DNA from: Megaleporinus macrocephalus
Taxonomy: Eukaryota > Chordata > Actinopteri > Characiformes > Anostomidae
Length of the DNA stretch: 64,000 nucleotides
Direction of reading: 5' to 3'
NCBI GenBank assembly: GCA_021613375.1
Contig: CM038717.1
Span: 35,249,327 to 35,313,326, forward strand
In this document: piece after piece, positions 1 through 10,697 of the stretch
Layout: each line of letters begins with the position of its first letter
How positions within the stretch are numbered: position 1 is the first letter of the stretch
Position numbers and translations under genes: made by a program
Notes under the pieces: generated by a model
Told to the model about the DNA's origin: nothing
The model's input: only the letters and a program-made list of their open reading frames with translations
Database searches by the model: none

Positions 1-1114
1 AGAACAACACCCTTCGTTTTGAGGTCTCAGTTCATAAGACGCAAATTTCCTTTGAAGGTTGAAACCACAGGTCATGTAGAAACCTGGCACTTACAAAGTT
101 CTTTAACACAGAAAGTCCAGTTTCTGTATATAAAAACACTTTATGATGCCTGTGTTTGTATCTGTTCATGCAGAAACACCCTTAAACGCTACCCTAAACA
201 GACAGGCCTGTGGATATAGGGGTTATAGGTTACTGCAAAACAGCCACAGGTGCACTCTGAATCTCAGGCCTACCAGAATTTACAATGACCCAACTAACAA
301 GCTGAACCTCTTTATACACAAATACAATAACAGACCCCTTCAGTTTCAATGTTTAGTGCATTCCTAACCAAATGGCTGACCAGAGCAGCCTCGACAGTGT
401 TAAACATTATCTGAGAGCACTTTACACTGCAGCTAAAGGTCACGGCATTAAAGAGGAACTCCACTGACTTCTTTTTTAAACAAACATTCTATATTATAAG
501 ATGGTTAAGATGCAAACAGAGACATTCAGAGAGGTTTGCTGTGAAACTGAAATGCTTCATTCTTTCTTTCAAGAGAAACTTGCTGAGTCAGAACTGGTCA
601 CATTGGTGGTGAATGGAACCAGACGTCCACCTTGAAAAGCTTCCTCACAGAAAGTTATTACATAAGATGGAAATTAATATACGCTGTTCTATGAGAGTTC
701 TAGGAAGGTGTTGAGGTGGAGTGATACGTGCAGGGTGTTTTGAGGCACAAATAGTCCCCAAAGAAAAGTTTTTTTTTAGATTTTACACTATTTTATAAAT
801 CATAAATATTCCATATTAACACTTCGATAACACGTGTATGTTCACTGGTGGGTTTAAATAAAATTACTACATTTGTGTTGTAGATATGGAGACCCCTGGT
901 TACCATCACCACCCTGTAAAGAAATCTGAGCCTGTAAGTTTCTCTGAAATTAACCACTTCAAAGTAAGTATTCACACGGAATTTTTTAATAACCTGGTGG
1001 AATTGCCCTTTAAACGACAAAGTGTCACCAGGGCACTGATTGGTTAAATTTGTGCTTCACGTCCGCAAAGTCAAAGACGCTAAAACAGTTTGACGAAGAG
1101 GAACAAAAGCTCAC
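1..1114. other. No gene recognised
   Basis: AT-rich DNA with only short open frames. No splice-framed exon, RNA gene or repeat array was recognised. If the exon at 1115-1253 is real, this stretch is the start of its first intron. Confidence 0.4.
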
Positions 1115-1253
1115 CTGGCCTCGCGCTGGTGGTGGTGGTTAAGGAGGAGGAGGGGGGACCTCCAGCATTTTGCGCAGCGCAAACGACCACCGCGCAAAGC
1201 AGCAGCAGCAGCGCGAACAGACCGCCGCGGCACGCAGCTCCAGCTCCAGCCAT
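1115..1253 (-). CDS. Putative first coding exon with signal peptide (gene continues out of the window)
   Basis: Read on the minus strand, an ATG at 1253-1251 opens 46 codons and one extra base, followed by a consensus splice donor (CCAG then GTGAGC, GT at 1114-1113), giving a phase-1 exon. The product begins MAGAGAACRGG, then a strongly hydrophobic core FALLLLLCAVVVCAA typical of a cleaved signal peptide, then a Ser/Thr/Pro-rich tail with SSSLTTTTSARP. The exon lies in the only clearly CpG-rich stretch of the left end, as expected for a 5' exon. It is on the same strand as the PAR2-like receptors, and in vertebrates F2R, F2RL1 and F2RL2 are linked and have a signal-peptide first exon followed by one large exon. 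A PAR-family neighbour such as f2r is therefore a reasonable guess, but the sequence alone does not name it. The remaining exons are not in 1-1114. Other secreted or type I membrane proteins are equally possible. Confidence 0.5.
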
Positions 1254-1448
1254 GCTCGGCTACGGCAAGTGTACCTGCTCGAAATCTACAGCGGCGACCC
1301 TTCAGTCCGCAAAGTCCCCCAGAACCAGCAACAGCGCGTCCTCACAGCTCCGCCGCTACCTTTCTTTCTTCCCGAGCGAATGGAGGACACGCCCTCAGCT
1401 CGCGCCGAAAAAGTAGAGCAAGTTGGCCAACACCTGAGCTACGTCACA

Positions 1449-1450
<2 letters not shown>
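1254..1450 (-). promoter_or_regulatory. CpG-rich 5' flank of the putative first exon
   Basis: GC- and CpG-rich sequence just upstream (minus sense) of the candidate start codon at 1253. It includes a cAMP-response-like TGACGTAG on the minus strand near 1440-1447. No TATA box was found, which fits a CpG-island promoter. The assignment rests only on composition and position. Confidence 0.3.

Positions 1451-1452
<2 letters not shown>

Positions 1453-1510
<58 letters not shown>
1453..1510. repeat. (CT)n microsatellite
   Basis: An uninterrupted CT dinucleotide run of about 58 bases lies next to the CpG-rich block. Confidence 0.95.
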
Positions 1511-1514
<4 letters not shown>

Positions 1515-1794
1515 TGCACGCCCACTGGTTTCGAGTGACCGAGTGAAAGAGTGTAGAGTGTTTCTGGCCTGAAGCGTTTCCCCCTGTCATTGTCCTGTCA
1601 AAGACATTTATACAGAGAGGTTTTTCTCTTCTTCTCCTTCCGTCTCTAATTTCTTCTTTCAGGGATCAATCAAAGACTTCTTTAAATTAAACATATGTGT
1701 AGTCTAGTGGTTGAGATGTAAATGCAGATGTTCAGAGAGGTTTGATGTGAAATTGTGATTGTAAAGATGGTATTATATGTATATTGTTGCTGTC

Positions 1795-2190
1795 CAATTA
1801 AAAAACGTCTACATTTTTGTTGATTTTGAGTTTTCTACATCAATTGAACATGCCAATGGCCGTTTACACTGTGTAATAATTTCATGATGAATGGACCAAT
1901 AGAAATGCTTCAAAACAGCTTGGATAGAATTCTGGTTCCATTGACTTACATTGAAAGTAAAGTAAGTTTTTGGTCTCTCCTGTAAAGTTGCAATTTTGGA
2001 CATTGTTTTTCATTGGACAGTGATGATATATTTGTTTGTCTGTGTGTGTATCCATCCATAGAAAAAACAAAGATCTCTAAGGTGGCAGCTTTAAAGGAGA
2101 GGGCCACAACAAACTTTACTTGTAAGTCAACGGAAGCAGAAAGTGAGAAGTGAGTCTATTTTGAAGCATTTCTATTGGTATATGTAAGAG
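1795..2190. repeat. Dispersed repeat family R1, two adjacent copies
   Basis: The hallmark words GGACCAATAGAAATGCT and GGTTCCATTGACTTACA recur at about ten places in the window (for example 6545, 10560, 11945, 13620, 21235, 22920, 31925, 37380), usually close to a receptor exon or its promoter module. Here a copy at 1795-2060 is followed by a partial copy at about 2085-2190. I do not know the element class; a non-autonomous DNA transposon is possible. Confidence 0.7.
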
Positions 2191-3870
2191 GCTGCATTTA
2201 AACTATGTACAAAAATGGAGATACTTGTTGTTCTTTGGAAAACCTCTGTCCTCTGTATTTTATGCTGGGGTATACATGTTAACTGTAACACTTCCTTCAC
2301 CTACCTGTGTACAGGTAAACTGTAACACTACCTTCACCTACCTGTGTACATGTTTCTGCAATGCTCTGTCAATACTGTAACTAACTGAACAGCATTCTGG
2401 GAGGGAGGGAGAGAGAGAGAGAGCGAGAGAGAGAGAGAGAGCGAGAGAGAGAGAGATGATGAAAACGCTCCAGTGGAAGTACTGAAGTGCTGAATGGTCT
2501 GGAGGAGAAGGATTGTGGTGAATGTTGAATATATTACAGCTCTATAAATAGCAGATCATAAAAATCCAGCACCCAGTTAATGATCAGCCAGCATCATAAA
2601 AGCTGACGTTGGGAGAGTATTGTGTGAGGCAGAGCTGTTCCAGTAAACTCTCTTCCCTCTCCGGTTCTGTGAAACTACACCGCACGTCCATCTTATACAA
2701 ACAGTGGACAGCGTACAATGAGTTACCATTAATAATGCACCAGCTTTCAACAGCAACAACATCCCCCATCCATGAAAACACCAAACCCTATAAAACATAG
2801 ATTTATTACAGTATATAACAAATACAGATGCATTATGACATCAAAAGTTATAGGAGATGCAAAACCTTTTACAACAGACACACGCTACATTCAAAATAAT
2901 ATACAAAACAGTGTAGTACAAAAGTCTTAAAAAAATAAGTTAAACAACAACAAACACCTAACGTTTGAGGCACTTGAGGACAATATTATATATAAAAAGC
3001 TGTGAAACAGTTTATTATCTAAATATGTAAACAGTATTAATAGAGTAAGTAGTGCTTTTCCATACGTCAGTGTGATTATTTAACCCTTTCCAAGCTTCTC
3101 CTGGTGGAAACAACCCAGTATTATTTACAGTTCCCATCTAATACCTGCTTTGACTGCTCAGTACTTCATTAAGCTAAATCAAGATTGCTGCTGAAGGAAC
3201 TGAATACATTCATACAATGTCTGGGGCGTCCAGGAGAAATCTGGAACTACACTTTGTTCTTCAAACTGGATCAAGATATGATCTACTTCTTTCACAATAA
3301 CATATTCATGTTACTTTGTATTGTTTGTATGTTTATATATATCTGTTCTAATCAGATCTGGTGTCCTTACTAGTGAAAATACACTAACTGATAAGATAAA
3401 GGCAGATCAGGTACGTACAGCTTTTGTACAGTAGTGTATATAAACACATCTATGCAATAGTGTGTTACTCAACATGAACAGATCCTTACAGATATAATTT
3501 ATTTTAATCAATACACAGAATTAAATAGAACTCAGTACTGGCACCAGCTCAGTTCAGATGTACCAAAGCAGCCAAGAAACTTTAAACACAATGGTTTGCT
3601 AAAATATGTAAACACTGTGTTTGACTGACTGATGGTAGGTTACAAAGTCCAGAATCATTCCAAAGGTCTGGGTTGAAGACAGCAAATGTAATTTATTGTT
3701 AAATAAGCAAATCGTTGCTGTCCAAAAACAACTTTACATGAGAGCCAAAAACAGTGAAAAAAACACAAAAACAGGAAACTGAAGATACAGCAGATGAAGA
3801 TTAGACACTGACGATATTTAAAAGCCCTGTAACATTAATGAGTAGAAACGGTGCAGTCATTGTCATATAA
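2191..3870. other. Non-coding, nothing recognised apart from a GA-rich tract
   Basis: A GA-rich microsatellite lies at about 2401-2456, and a short tandem duplication of a roughly 45 bp block (ACTGTAACACTTCCTTCACC) at 2280-2350. The rest is AT-rich with no supported exon. Confidence 0.5.

Positions 3871-3871
<1 letters not shown>

Positions 3872-3955
<84 letters not shown>
3872..3955. repeat. (AT)n microsatellite
   Basis: About 84 bases of uninterrupted AT dinucleotides separate inverted copies of the neighbouring minisatellite motif. Confidence 0.95.
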
Positions 3956-3956
<1 letters not shown>

Positions 3957-4965
3957 TTAGGCACTACCAGTAAACTACCAGTGAAACGTTTTAGTGCACT
4001 ACGAACCAGACGTTTTAGGACGGTTGTATATATATATACTAAAGCTTTTGGCTGGTAGTGAACTAAAACACTTGACTGGTAGTGTATCTAAAACACTTGA
4101 CTGGTAGTGTATCTAAAACACTTGACTGGTAGTGTATCTAAAACGCTTGACTGGTAGTGTATCTAAAACGTTTGGCTGGTAGTGTATCTAAAACGTTTGA
4201 CTGGTAGTGTACTAAAACGTTTGGCTGGTAGTGTATCTAAAACGTTTGGCTGGTAGTGTACTAAAACGTTTGACTGGTAGTGTACTAAAACGTTTGACTG
4301 GTAGTGTATCTAAAACGTTTGACTGGTAGTGATCTAAAACGTTTGACTGGTAGTGAATCTAAAACGTTTGTCTGGTAGTGTATCTAAAACGTTCGGCTGG
4401 TAGTGTATCTAAAACGTTTGACTGGTAGTGTATCTAAAACGTTTGGCTGGTAGTGTACTAAAACGTTTGGCTGGTAGTGATCTAAAACGTTTGGCTGGTA
4501 GTGTATCTAAAACGTTTGGCTGGTAGTGTATCTAAAACGTTTGACTGGTAGTGTATCTAAAACGCTTGACTGGTAGTGTATCTAAAACGTTTGACTGGTA
4601 GTGTATCTAAAACGTTTGGCTGGTAGTGTATCTAAAACGTTTGGCTGGTAGTGTATCTAAAACGTTTGACTGGTAGTGTATCTAAAACGCTTGACTGGTA
4701 GTGTATCTAAAACGTTTGGCTGGTAGTGTATCTAAAACGTTTGACTGGTAGTGTATCTAAAACGCTTGACTGGTAGTGTATCTAAAACGCTTGACTGGTA
4801 GTGTATCTAAAACGTTTGACTGGTAGTGTATCTAAAACGTTTGGCTGGTAGTGTATCTAAAACGTTTGACTGGTAGTGTATCTAAAACGTTTGGCTGGTA
4901 GTGTATCTAAAACGTTTGGCTGGTAGTGTATCTAAAACGTTTGGCTGGTAGTGTACTAAAGTAGT
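3956..4965. repeat. 25-bp minisatellite, transposon-terminus-like
   Basis: About 37 tandem units of roughly 25 bp, consensus AAAACGTTTGACTGGTAGTG plus TATCT, run from about 4040. At 3961-4010 the motif appears in reverse complement (CACTACCAG and AAACGTTTTAG). The unit resembles the ends of fish Tc1-like MITEs (CACTACCAGTCAAA type), so the array may have grown from a transposon terminus. It lies 3' of receptor A. Confidence 0.9.
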
Positions 4966-5408
4966 GTAATTTAATGTAACAAACTGAAGACCCTTGTGTT
5001 TGGTACAGCTCTCAGGGGACTGAACACCTGTCAGTCATAATGATCAATATAACAAGGACACTTTAGTTTTAACTCTCAAGTCTGGAACAATACGATACCA
5101 AGATATTATGGTTCCATTGATTTCCATTGAAGTGAAGAGTCTGGACTTTACTCATCTGCATGTGTTGCTGTTGTAACAACGTAGGCATCAGTGACTATGC
5201 TGGTAATGCAGATTTCAGAAGTTCGGATGCAGGAAAGATGGTGATGCATCATCTTAAAAGTGAGCCAAGCAGACCTCCATGGACTTTTGTTCTAATCCAT
5301 AGTGTGTATCAGTGGAAATTCTCTGGCAGTCCAGGGCACCTTTCTTGAATACCAGCATGCTGCGTAATTATTTGGACATTGATCAAATTAGACTACCCAT
5401 GTATAACA
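4966..5408. other. 3' flank of receptor A
   Basis: Presumed 3' UTR and downstream sequence of receptor A, read on the minus strand. A small piece of repeat family R1 (GGTTCCATTGATTTCCATTG) lies near 5110. No other gene was seen. Confidence 0.4.
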
Positions 5409-6499
5409 CTACTTAGGTCTTGTGATCAGAGAACACTCCAACTGCTGATCAGCTGAAGTTGTGTGAGTTGAAGGTGTTGTGGGGGTTTCAATGGAGGACT
5501 TGCCAGATCTGAAAAAAACCCTGCTTTCACTACGACACATCAGCATGTTCTTCACACGTTGTCTGAACTCCTCTGAAATAAAATAATACACAAGTGGGTC
5601 CAGACAGCTGTTCAGGCTTCCTAGACACAGCGCAACAATGTAGAATGCATAGACATCATTCTTAAGGCTTGCATCCGGCACAGAGAAATGCACCATCAAC
5701 ATGATGTTACTGGGAGTGAAGCACAGCAGGAACATCACCAGCACAGTGATCATGAGGATTATAGCTTTCTTTTTCTTCTCACTGCTGCCGACATCCTTTA
5801 TGGACCTCCTGAGGGAGCGGAAGGTCAGCAGGTATGCTATTACACAGACCACACAGGGAACTACATATCCCACAATGCCCATGGTCAGGAAATATTTAAC
5901 AGGAAAACGTGTCTGGCTGGGACGAGTGACGTCATGGCAGGTGGTTATGTTGTTGAGATTGAGGACTTTAACAGTCTGGTCATACAGGTAGAGCGGTACG
6001 GTGAAGAGCCAGACTACAATCCACACACAAGCAGAGACGCAGACCGTTACCCGGTTGTTGGGTTTCCGAGAAAGTGGGAGCGCGATGGCCCAGTAGCGCT
6101 GGACACTGATGCATGCTATGAAGATAGCGGAGCAGTACATATTACCATAGAAGAACCCCACTAGCACTTTACACAGTGGCTCCCCGAAGATCCAGTCATT
6201 GCCGTTGAAGTGGTAAGCGATCTTCAGGGGGAGCCAAACGATGAAGAGCAGGTCAGCCAGTGCTAGATTGGCCATTAGGATAGACGCTGGATGCTTTTTC
6301 TTTGTCCTAAAGAGGAAAACCCAGGCAGCAATGGCGTTGGTGGGCAGCCCCACAATGAAGATGGTGATGTAAACAAGTGGGAGGAAGACTGTGGTGAGGT
6401 TGCTGTTTAGAACTTGCATGGAAATGGTGGTGATGTTTACACCATGTTCATTCTCGCTCTCTGGATCAAATGCGGAAAAAGTAAACTTTGAGGAATTAT
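5409..6499 (-). CDS. f2rl1-like: PAR2-like G-protein-coupled receptor A, main exon
   Basis: Class A receptor of the protease-activated receptor 2 family, expected in the plasma membrane and coupled to G proteins. The exon begins after a strong acceptor (pyrimidine tract then ACTACAG, AG at 6501-6500), and the frame stays open for 362 codons to TAG at 5409-5411. With start exon A1 the protein would be 389 residues; human PAR2 has 397. Counting from Met 54 of that protein: helix 1 with GLPTN, helix 2 with LALAD, helix 3 with conserved Cys ending in VQRYW (the PAR2 form of DRY), extracellular loop 2 with the PAR signature NITTCHD, helix 6 with CFTPSN and helix 7 with DPLVYY. The tail is Ser/Thr-rich and ends in SLITRPK, as in all four paralogs. 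The amino-terminal part of this exon has NSSKFTFSAFDPE, an acidic PESENEHG stretch and an NIT site. A Lys in SSKF leaves one possible protease site, unlike paralogs C and D. The ATG inside the exon (6419) is not the likely start, because the conserved frame runs back to the acceptor. Confidence 0.9.
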
Positions 6500-6544
6500 C
6501 TGTAGTGAGAGAAAAAAGATTCAGGTCATATGTTTCTGCAAATC

Positions 6545-6690
6545 AGGTTAGCATATCGCCGCTGTCCAAAGAACGACAACGGCAAGAAAATAGCAACTTT
6601 ACAGGAGAGCCCAAAAACTTTCATCATGGAACCAGATTTCTCCAAGCTGTTTTAGAGCATTTCTATATCTCACAACATATTGGGTAGCTG
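6545..6690. repeat. Repeat family R1 copy
   Basis: Shares the words for TTTACAGGAGAGCCC, a GGAACCAGA stretch and AGAGCATTTCTAT with the copies at the same relative position, 5' of receptors B (21235) and C (31925). It therefore predates the receptor duplications. Confidence 0.6.
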
Positions 6691-6863
6691 TCCTATTCAA
6701 ATGATGTAGAAAAATAAAAATACACAAATTTTTTTATACATTAAATACATTTCATTTTTATTTGGACAGCCATGATATAATAAACTATGGTAACACAGGA
6801 CAGCATAAGAGCAAATGTAATCCAAAACTACCATCAAACAAATATGAACACATTTCTGGTCCA

Positions 6864-7916
6864 TACACTATATGGCCAAATGTCTTCACTCACCCATTCA
6901 ACTCACTGAATTCAGGTGTTTCACTCACTTCCATGGCTACAGGTGTATAACACTAAGCACCTAGTCATGCAGACTGCTTCTACACAGATTAGTGAAAGAA
7001 TGGGTCACTCTCAGGAGCTCAGTGAACCGTGGTACCGTGATAGGACACCACCTGTGCAGCAAGTCCAGTCGTGAAGTTTCCTCACTACTAAATATTTCAC
7101 AGTGGACTTTCAGTGGTGTTATAACAAAGTGGAAGTGATTGGGAATGACAGCAACTCAGCCACGAAGTGGTAGCCACATAATTTGACAGAGCGGGTCAGC
7201 GGATGCTGAGGAGCATAGTGCACAGAGGTCACCAACTTTCTACAAAGTCAATCACTACAGACCTCCAAACTTCATGTGGTCTTCAGATTAGCTCAAGAAC
7301 AGAGCGTACAGATCTTCAAGCCTTACATTTCCAAGTGCAATGCAGAGAGTCAGATGCTGTGGTGTAAAGCATGCCGCCACTGGACTCTAGAGCAGTGGAG
7401 ACATGTTCTCTGTAGTGACCAATCCACGCTTCTACATCTGTAGAATATGTAGAGTATGGGTTTGGCGGTTTACAGTACTTGATTGTCTGCATTGTGCTGA
7501 GTGTAAAGTTTGGTGGAGGGGGGGATTATGGTATGGGGTTGTTGTTTAGGAGTTGGGCTCGGCCCCTTACTTCCAGTGAAACTCTTAATGCTCATTGTTG
7601 GAAAATTTCATGCTCCCAACTTTGTGGGAGGAACTTGACTGGCCTGCACAGAGTCCTGACCTCAACCTGTCCTGATAGAACACCTTTGGGATGAAGTAAA
7701 GCAGAGACTATGAGCTAGGCCTTCTCATCCAACCATAGTGTCTGACCTCACAGATGCTCTTCTGGAAGAACTGTCGGTCAAACATTCCTATAAACACTCT
7801 CCTAAACCGTGTGGAAAGTTTCCCAGAAGAACTGAAGCTGTTATAACTGCAAAGGGTGGGCCGACATCATATTAAACCCTATGGATTTAGAACGGGACGT
7901 CACTCAAGTTCCTGGC
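6864..7916 (+). mobile_element. Degenerate Tc1-like DNA transposon (unit A copy)
   Basis: Begins with a terminus of the type TACACTATATGGCCAAA and continues with plus-strand Tc1 transposase remains: a TTTGGTGGAGGGGGGATTATG block (the FGGGG region), the GAACACCTTTGGGATGA block (EHLWDE) and the AAGGGTGGGCCGACATCAT block at the carboxyl end. Stops and frameshifts interrupt it, so it is dead. It lacks the SINE found in the copies of units B and C, and so preserves the pre-insertion state near 7255. Confidence 0.8.
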
Positions 7917-7942
7917 TGTGTCTCTGGTATGAGAACAAATAA

Positions 7943-8660
7943 TGTTGCTGGTAACTGTTGTGCAGGAAGCTTAGCCAGATAATAGATTAGCAGTGGCTAG
8001 CATAGCTATATCTGATGCTGATGGACAGTACTTGTGCTCCATGATAACCTTTGTAGAGGAAGTTTCAAGAGGTAGCGGCTTTGAAGACGCTGTGCATTGA
8101 GGAACACTGCAGTACTAATTTTAGAAAAGGGTTTTTGGTGTCGCACTTTAAAAAACCCATTGCTGAACTACCAGAAACGAGAGAGCCGGACTGCTTTAAA
8201 AAGAGAAATCTGTCCTAGTAGTTTTTACTTGGCCTTTTCAAAGTGTATAGATTTCATGATGAAAGAAGCATCTTGTTATAGTGACTTAAAACTGACTATA
8301 TTAAAAATGACTGTGACTATATGCTGTGTCTGTTTTATGCATGTCTAGTTACAAAAAATCCAGGTTTCAAAATCCAATTCAATCCTGTGTTCATCTAGTT
8401 TCATAAGTATTTGGACAATGACATGCTCTTTTTTCTTACTTTGCCAATGGACACCACCACAGTGGGTTTTGTGTTCAAGGTGAAATTGAAGTGCAGAATT
8501 TCAGCATTAATTCAAAGGGTTTAACAGAAATATTGCATTAACCCTTACATACATAGTGTCTTGACTTTCATAGGCTCAAAAGTCGGTGGCCAAACTAGCA
8601 TTCATGAAGCCAACCTCCTCTAGAATGTGTTTGACTTGATTAGCTGTCATGAGGGTGAAA
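7943..8660. repeat. Duplicated non-coding block, unit A
   Basis: Matches unit C in pieces (about 34085-34165, 35334-35771, 36273-36400), which are separated there by a Tc1/mariner element and a MITE. It includes a Tc1-like terminus (AAGTATTTGGACAATGACA) near 8406. It supplies the empty sites for both unit C insertions. Confidence 0.7.
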
Positions 8661-8885
8661 GAGTTCAATTCAACTCAAGTTTCTTTGTAAAGAACTTTTT
8701 ACAACAGGGTTGTCACAAAGCAGCTTTACAGAAGTTTGAACATGTACAGTTACAACAAGCCAGAGGCGACGATGGCCAGAAAAACTCCCTCAAGACTGGA
8801 GGTAGAAACCTTGGGAGGATCCAAGACTCACTGTACACTGTACTCACTGGTCAAACTGTACTTACAGTGTATTAAGCCCAGTTCA
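8660..8885. mobile_element. LINE/SINE 3'-end-like repeat
   Basis: Carries the common fish repeat phrase for a TTTTTACAACAGGGTTGTCA stretch followed by CAAAGCAGCTTTACA and AAACCTTGGGAGGA. Related copies lie at 36418, 38866 and 47885. The class (a non-LTR 3' tail) is inferred from memory of fish genomes. Confidence 0.6.
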
Positions 8886-9149
8886 GAATAAAAGCTGAAA
8901 GAACCTCTGTTTGAAGTCTGGATGGTAAAAGCTTTAGAAACTGCACAGGTAGTGGCAGGTTCTGACTGAGTCTGTGTAAAAAGTGAGAGTGAGCTAAAAC
9001 AGTCCCATCATATCTCAATGCTGGTACATCTGGTTGACACAGTAGTGCAGTTGAGGGTTTAGTAGATGGCAAGAAAGAGGGAACTGGTTAAAAGAGTAAT
9101 CACTGTAGTTATATTTCAGGTCTTTTGGTGTTTGCTGAGCTCACCAGTG

Positions 9150-9740
9150 CACTTCATTTTAGGAATGTAACACATTGTTAGATTTGGCCATTACTAAAGT
9201 TTCTGCCTTCTCACATGGGTTTCTTTTGTGTTTTAATGGCAACCCCCTTCATGACTGAAAACTCTGAATATATGGAATGAAACTTGAGAATATGGATTAA
9301 AACTTGCTACTATATATATCATATAAGTTTATCATTCTTATTGTGATACTGTTGTAAACTTAGCATTATTCTTGCAATACCATGAATGTTGCATTACCAG
9401 TTGTGTCCAGGAGAGGGCACTGCCAAACCAGCAAAGACTACACCAGTGCATTCTAACTCTGCACATTTTAGAGCATTTTTAGAGCCTATTTCATAAAACA
9501 CAAAATCACCGAATAGGGGTTTTTAATATCATTAACTCCACCCATACCCAGCACTGTAGGCTTAGTACGCCAACCTGAAGAGTTACCAAAATGTCTGAGA
9601 GTGGGTTTGTAACAGCACCGCCCAGTAAAAAGTCCATAAAATGTTTAGGACATACTGGGAACCACATGAGATAGACAGAACCAAATGTTGTAGGATGAAA
9701 AATAATATATCCACTACTCCTTTAGCTTAAACCACCAGCC
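9150..9740. repeat. Duplicated non-coding block between receptor and promoter, unit A
   Basis: Matches 21865-22010 plus 22540-22870 (unit B), 36868-37310 (unit C) and, in part, 45930-46240 (unit D). Shared words include GATTTGGCCATTACTAAA and CCAGGAGAGGGCAC. No coding capacity was seen. Confidence 0.75.
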
Positions 9741-10554
9741 ATACTGTTATGGTCTGTGGGGGTGAGAGGAATCTGTTCTTATTAGATGTTGTGATTGTTA
9801 GTTTTAAAATCAGACTGTTGCAGGGACCTCACATCAGACTATGTTTTTAGTGTATAATTACCTGCAACTGCAAATCACTGTGTTTTATTTCAGAATGAGC
9901 TTTTAAATCCACATAGGAGCAGGTCGTCTTCCAACATAGACTGCCATGCAGAGCCGCCATGTTGCTACAGTAACCCAGAACAAGCAATCTACACACTGAC
10001 ATTGGGGAGTGGCTTTCATAGCAGTGTTTACCTGACCGAACATGCTTACTACACTTATGTAAATCGCTCTGGATGACAGTGTCTGCTAAATGCCGTAAAT
10101 GTAAATGGTGTTAGATTAACCAGTTCCAAAGCGTTTCTTAAGGAAGTCCAGGGCCTGCTACCTTAAATTAAATCATCTGATCAATCTCAACATTGACAGT
10201 ACCAATCCTGTCTTACTGCTGAGCTAACATACTGAACTTATCAGATTTACAGTTTATTGTACAGTCCCTTTTTCAGAACTGCTCAGGACACACAGCTAGA
10301 TATCACTCACTTCACACACATATCCCACCACAGTGCATAATCTGGGATGGGTGGTCTCAAGCCCCAACATATTCTACTTCTATCTCCAGTTTGTTTGATA
10401 TCTGACACTATGGTTTTATCTTCAATAAACATGCAACTTAAACTTCTTACCGTGTGTTACGTTACATCACAGTGCATGTCTGATTTTTCGCATGTAGAAA
10501 AAATGTTAAAAATGTGTATCTCCATTTTTTGTCAATTAAAATTTTTCAATATGA
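9741..10554. other. Non-coding, no gene recognised
   Basis: Presumed part of the long intron between start exon A1 and receptor A. Around 9970-10110 there is a stretch with GAGTGGCTTTC and TGCTAAATGCCGTAAATG that looks like a SINE tail, but it was not resolved. Confidence 0.35.
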
Positions 10555-10697
10555 TTTGAACCCAACAGCTGATCTTTATATCCTGGGAAAGTTTTGTATC
10601 AAACAGACCAATAAAAATGCTCCAAAATAGTATTGGTTCCATTGACTTACACTAAAAGTGAAGACTGGCCTTTTCTCTAAAATGACTATTTTAAACA
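10555..10697. repeat. Repeat family R1 copy, interrupted by a Tc1/mariner insertion
   Basis: Contains CCAATAAAAATGCTCCAAAA and GGTTCCATTGACTTACACT. The Tc1/mariner element at 10698-11942 follows directly at a TA. Confidence 0.65.

Noticed and set aside
1090..1416. Plus-strand open frames in the CpG-rich block
   Set aside because: Low-complexity Ser/Gln/Pro translations. The minus strand offers a signal peptide with a proper splice donor.
3956..4965. CRISPR-like look of the regular 25-bp array (also 17335-17965)
   Set aside because: Units abut with no unique spacers, and this is a vertebrate genome. It is a minisatellite.
5688..6164. A 158-codon open frame antisense to receptors A, B and C (also 20358-20834 and 31049-31525)
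   Set aside because: It is the mirror of a conserved coding exon; its preservation follows from the receptor sequence. No start context or independent homology.
6417..6419. Internal Met as the translation start of receptor A (and the GTG codons at 21149, 31801 and 45473 in B-D)
   Set aside because: The conserved frame continues upstream to a strong splice acceptor in all four paralogs, and start exons with matching phase exist.
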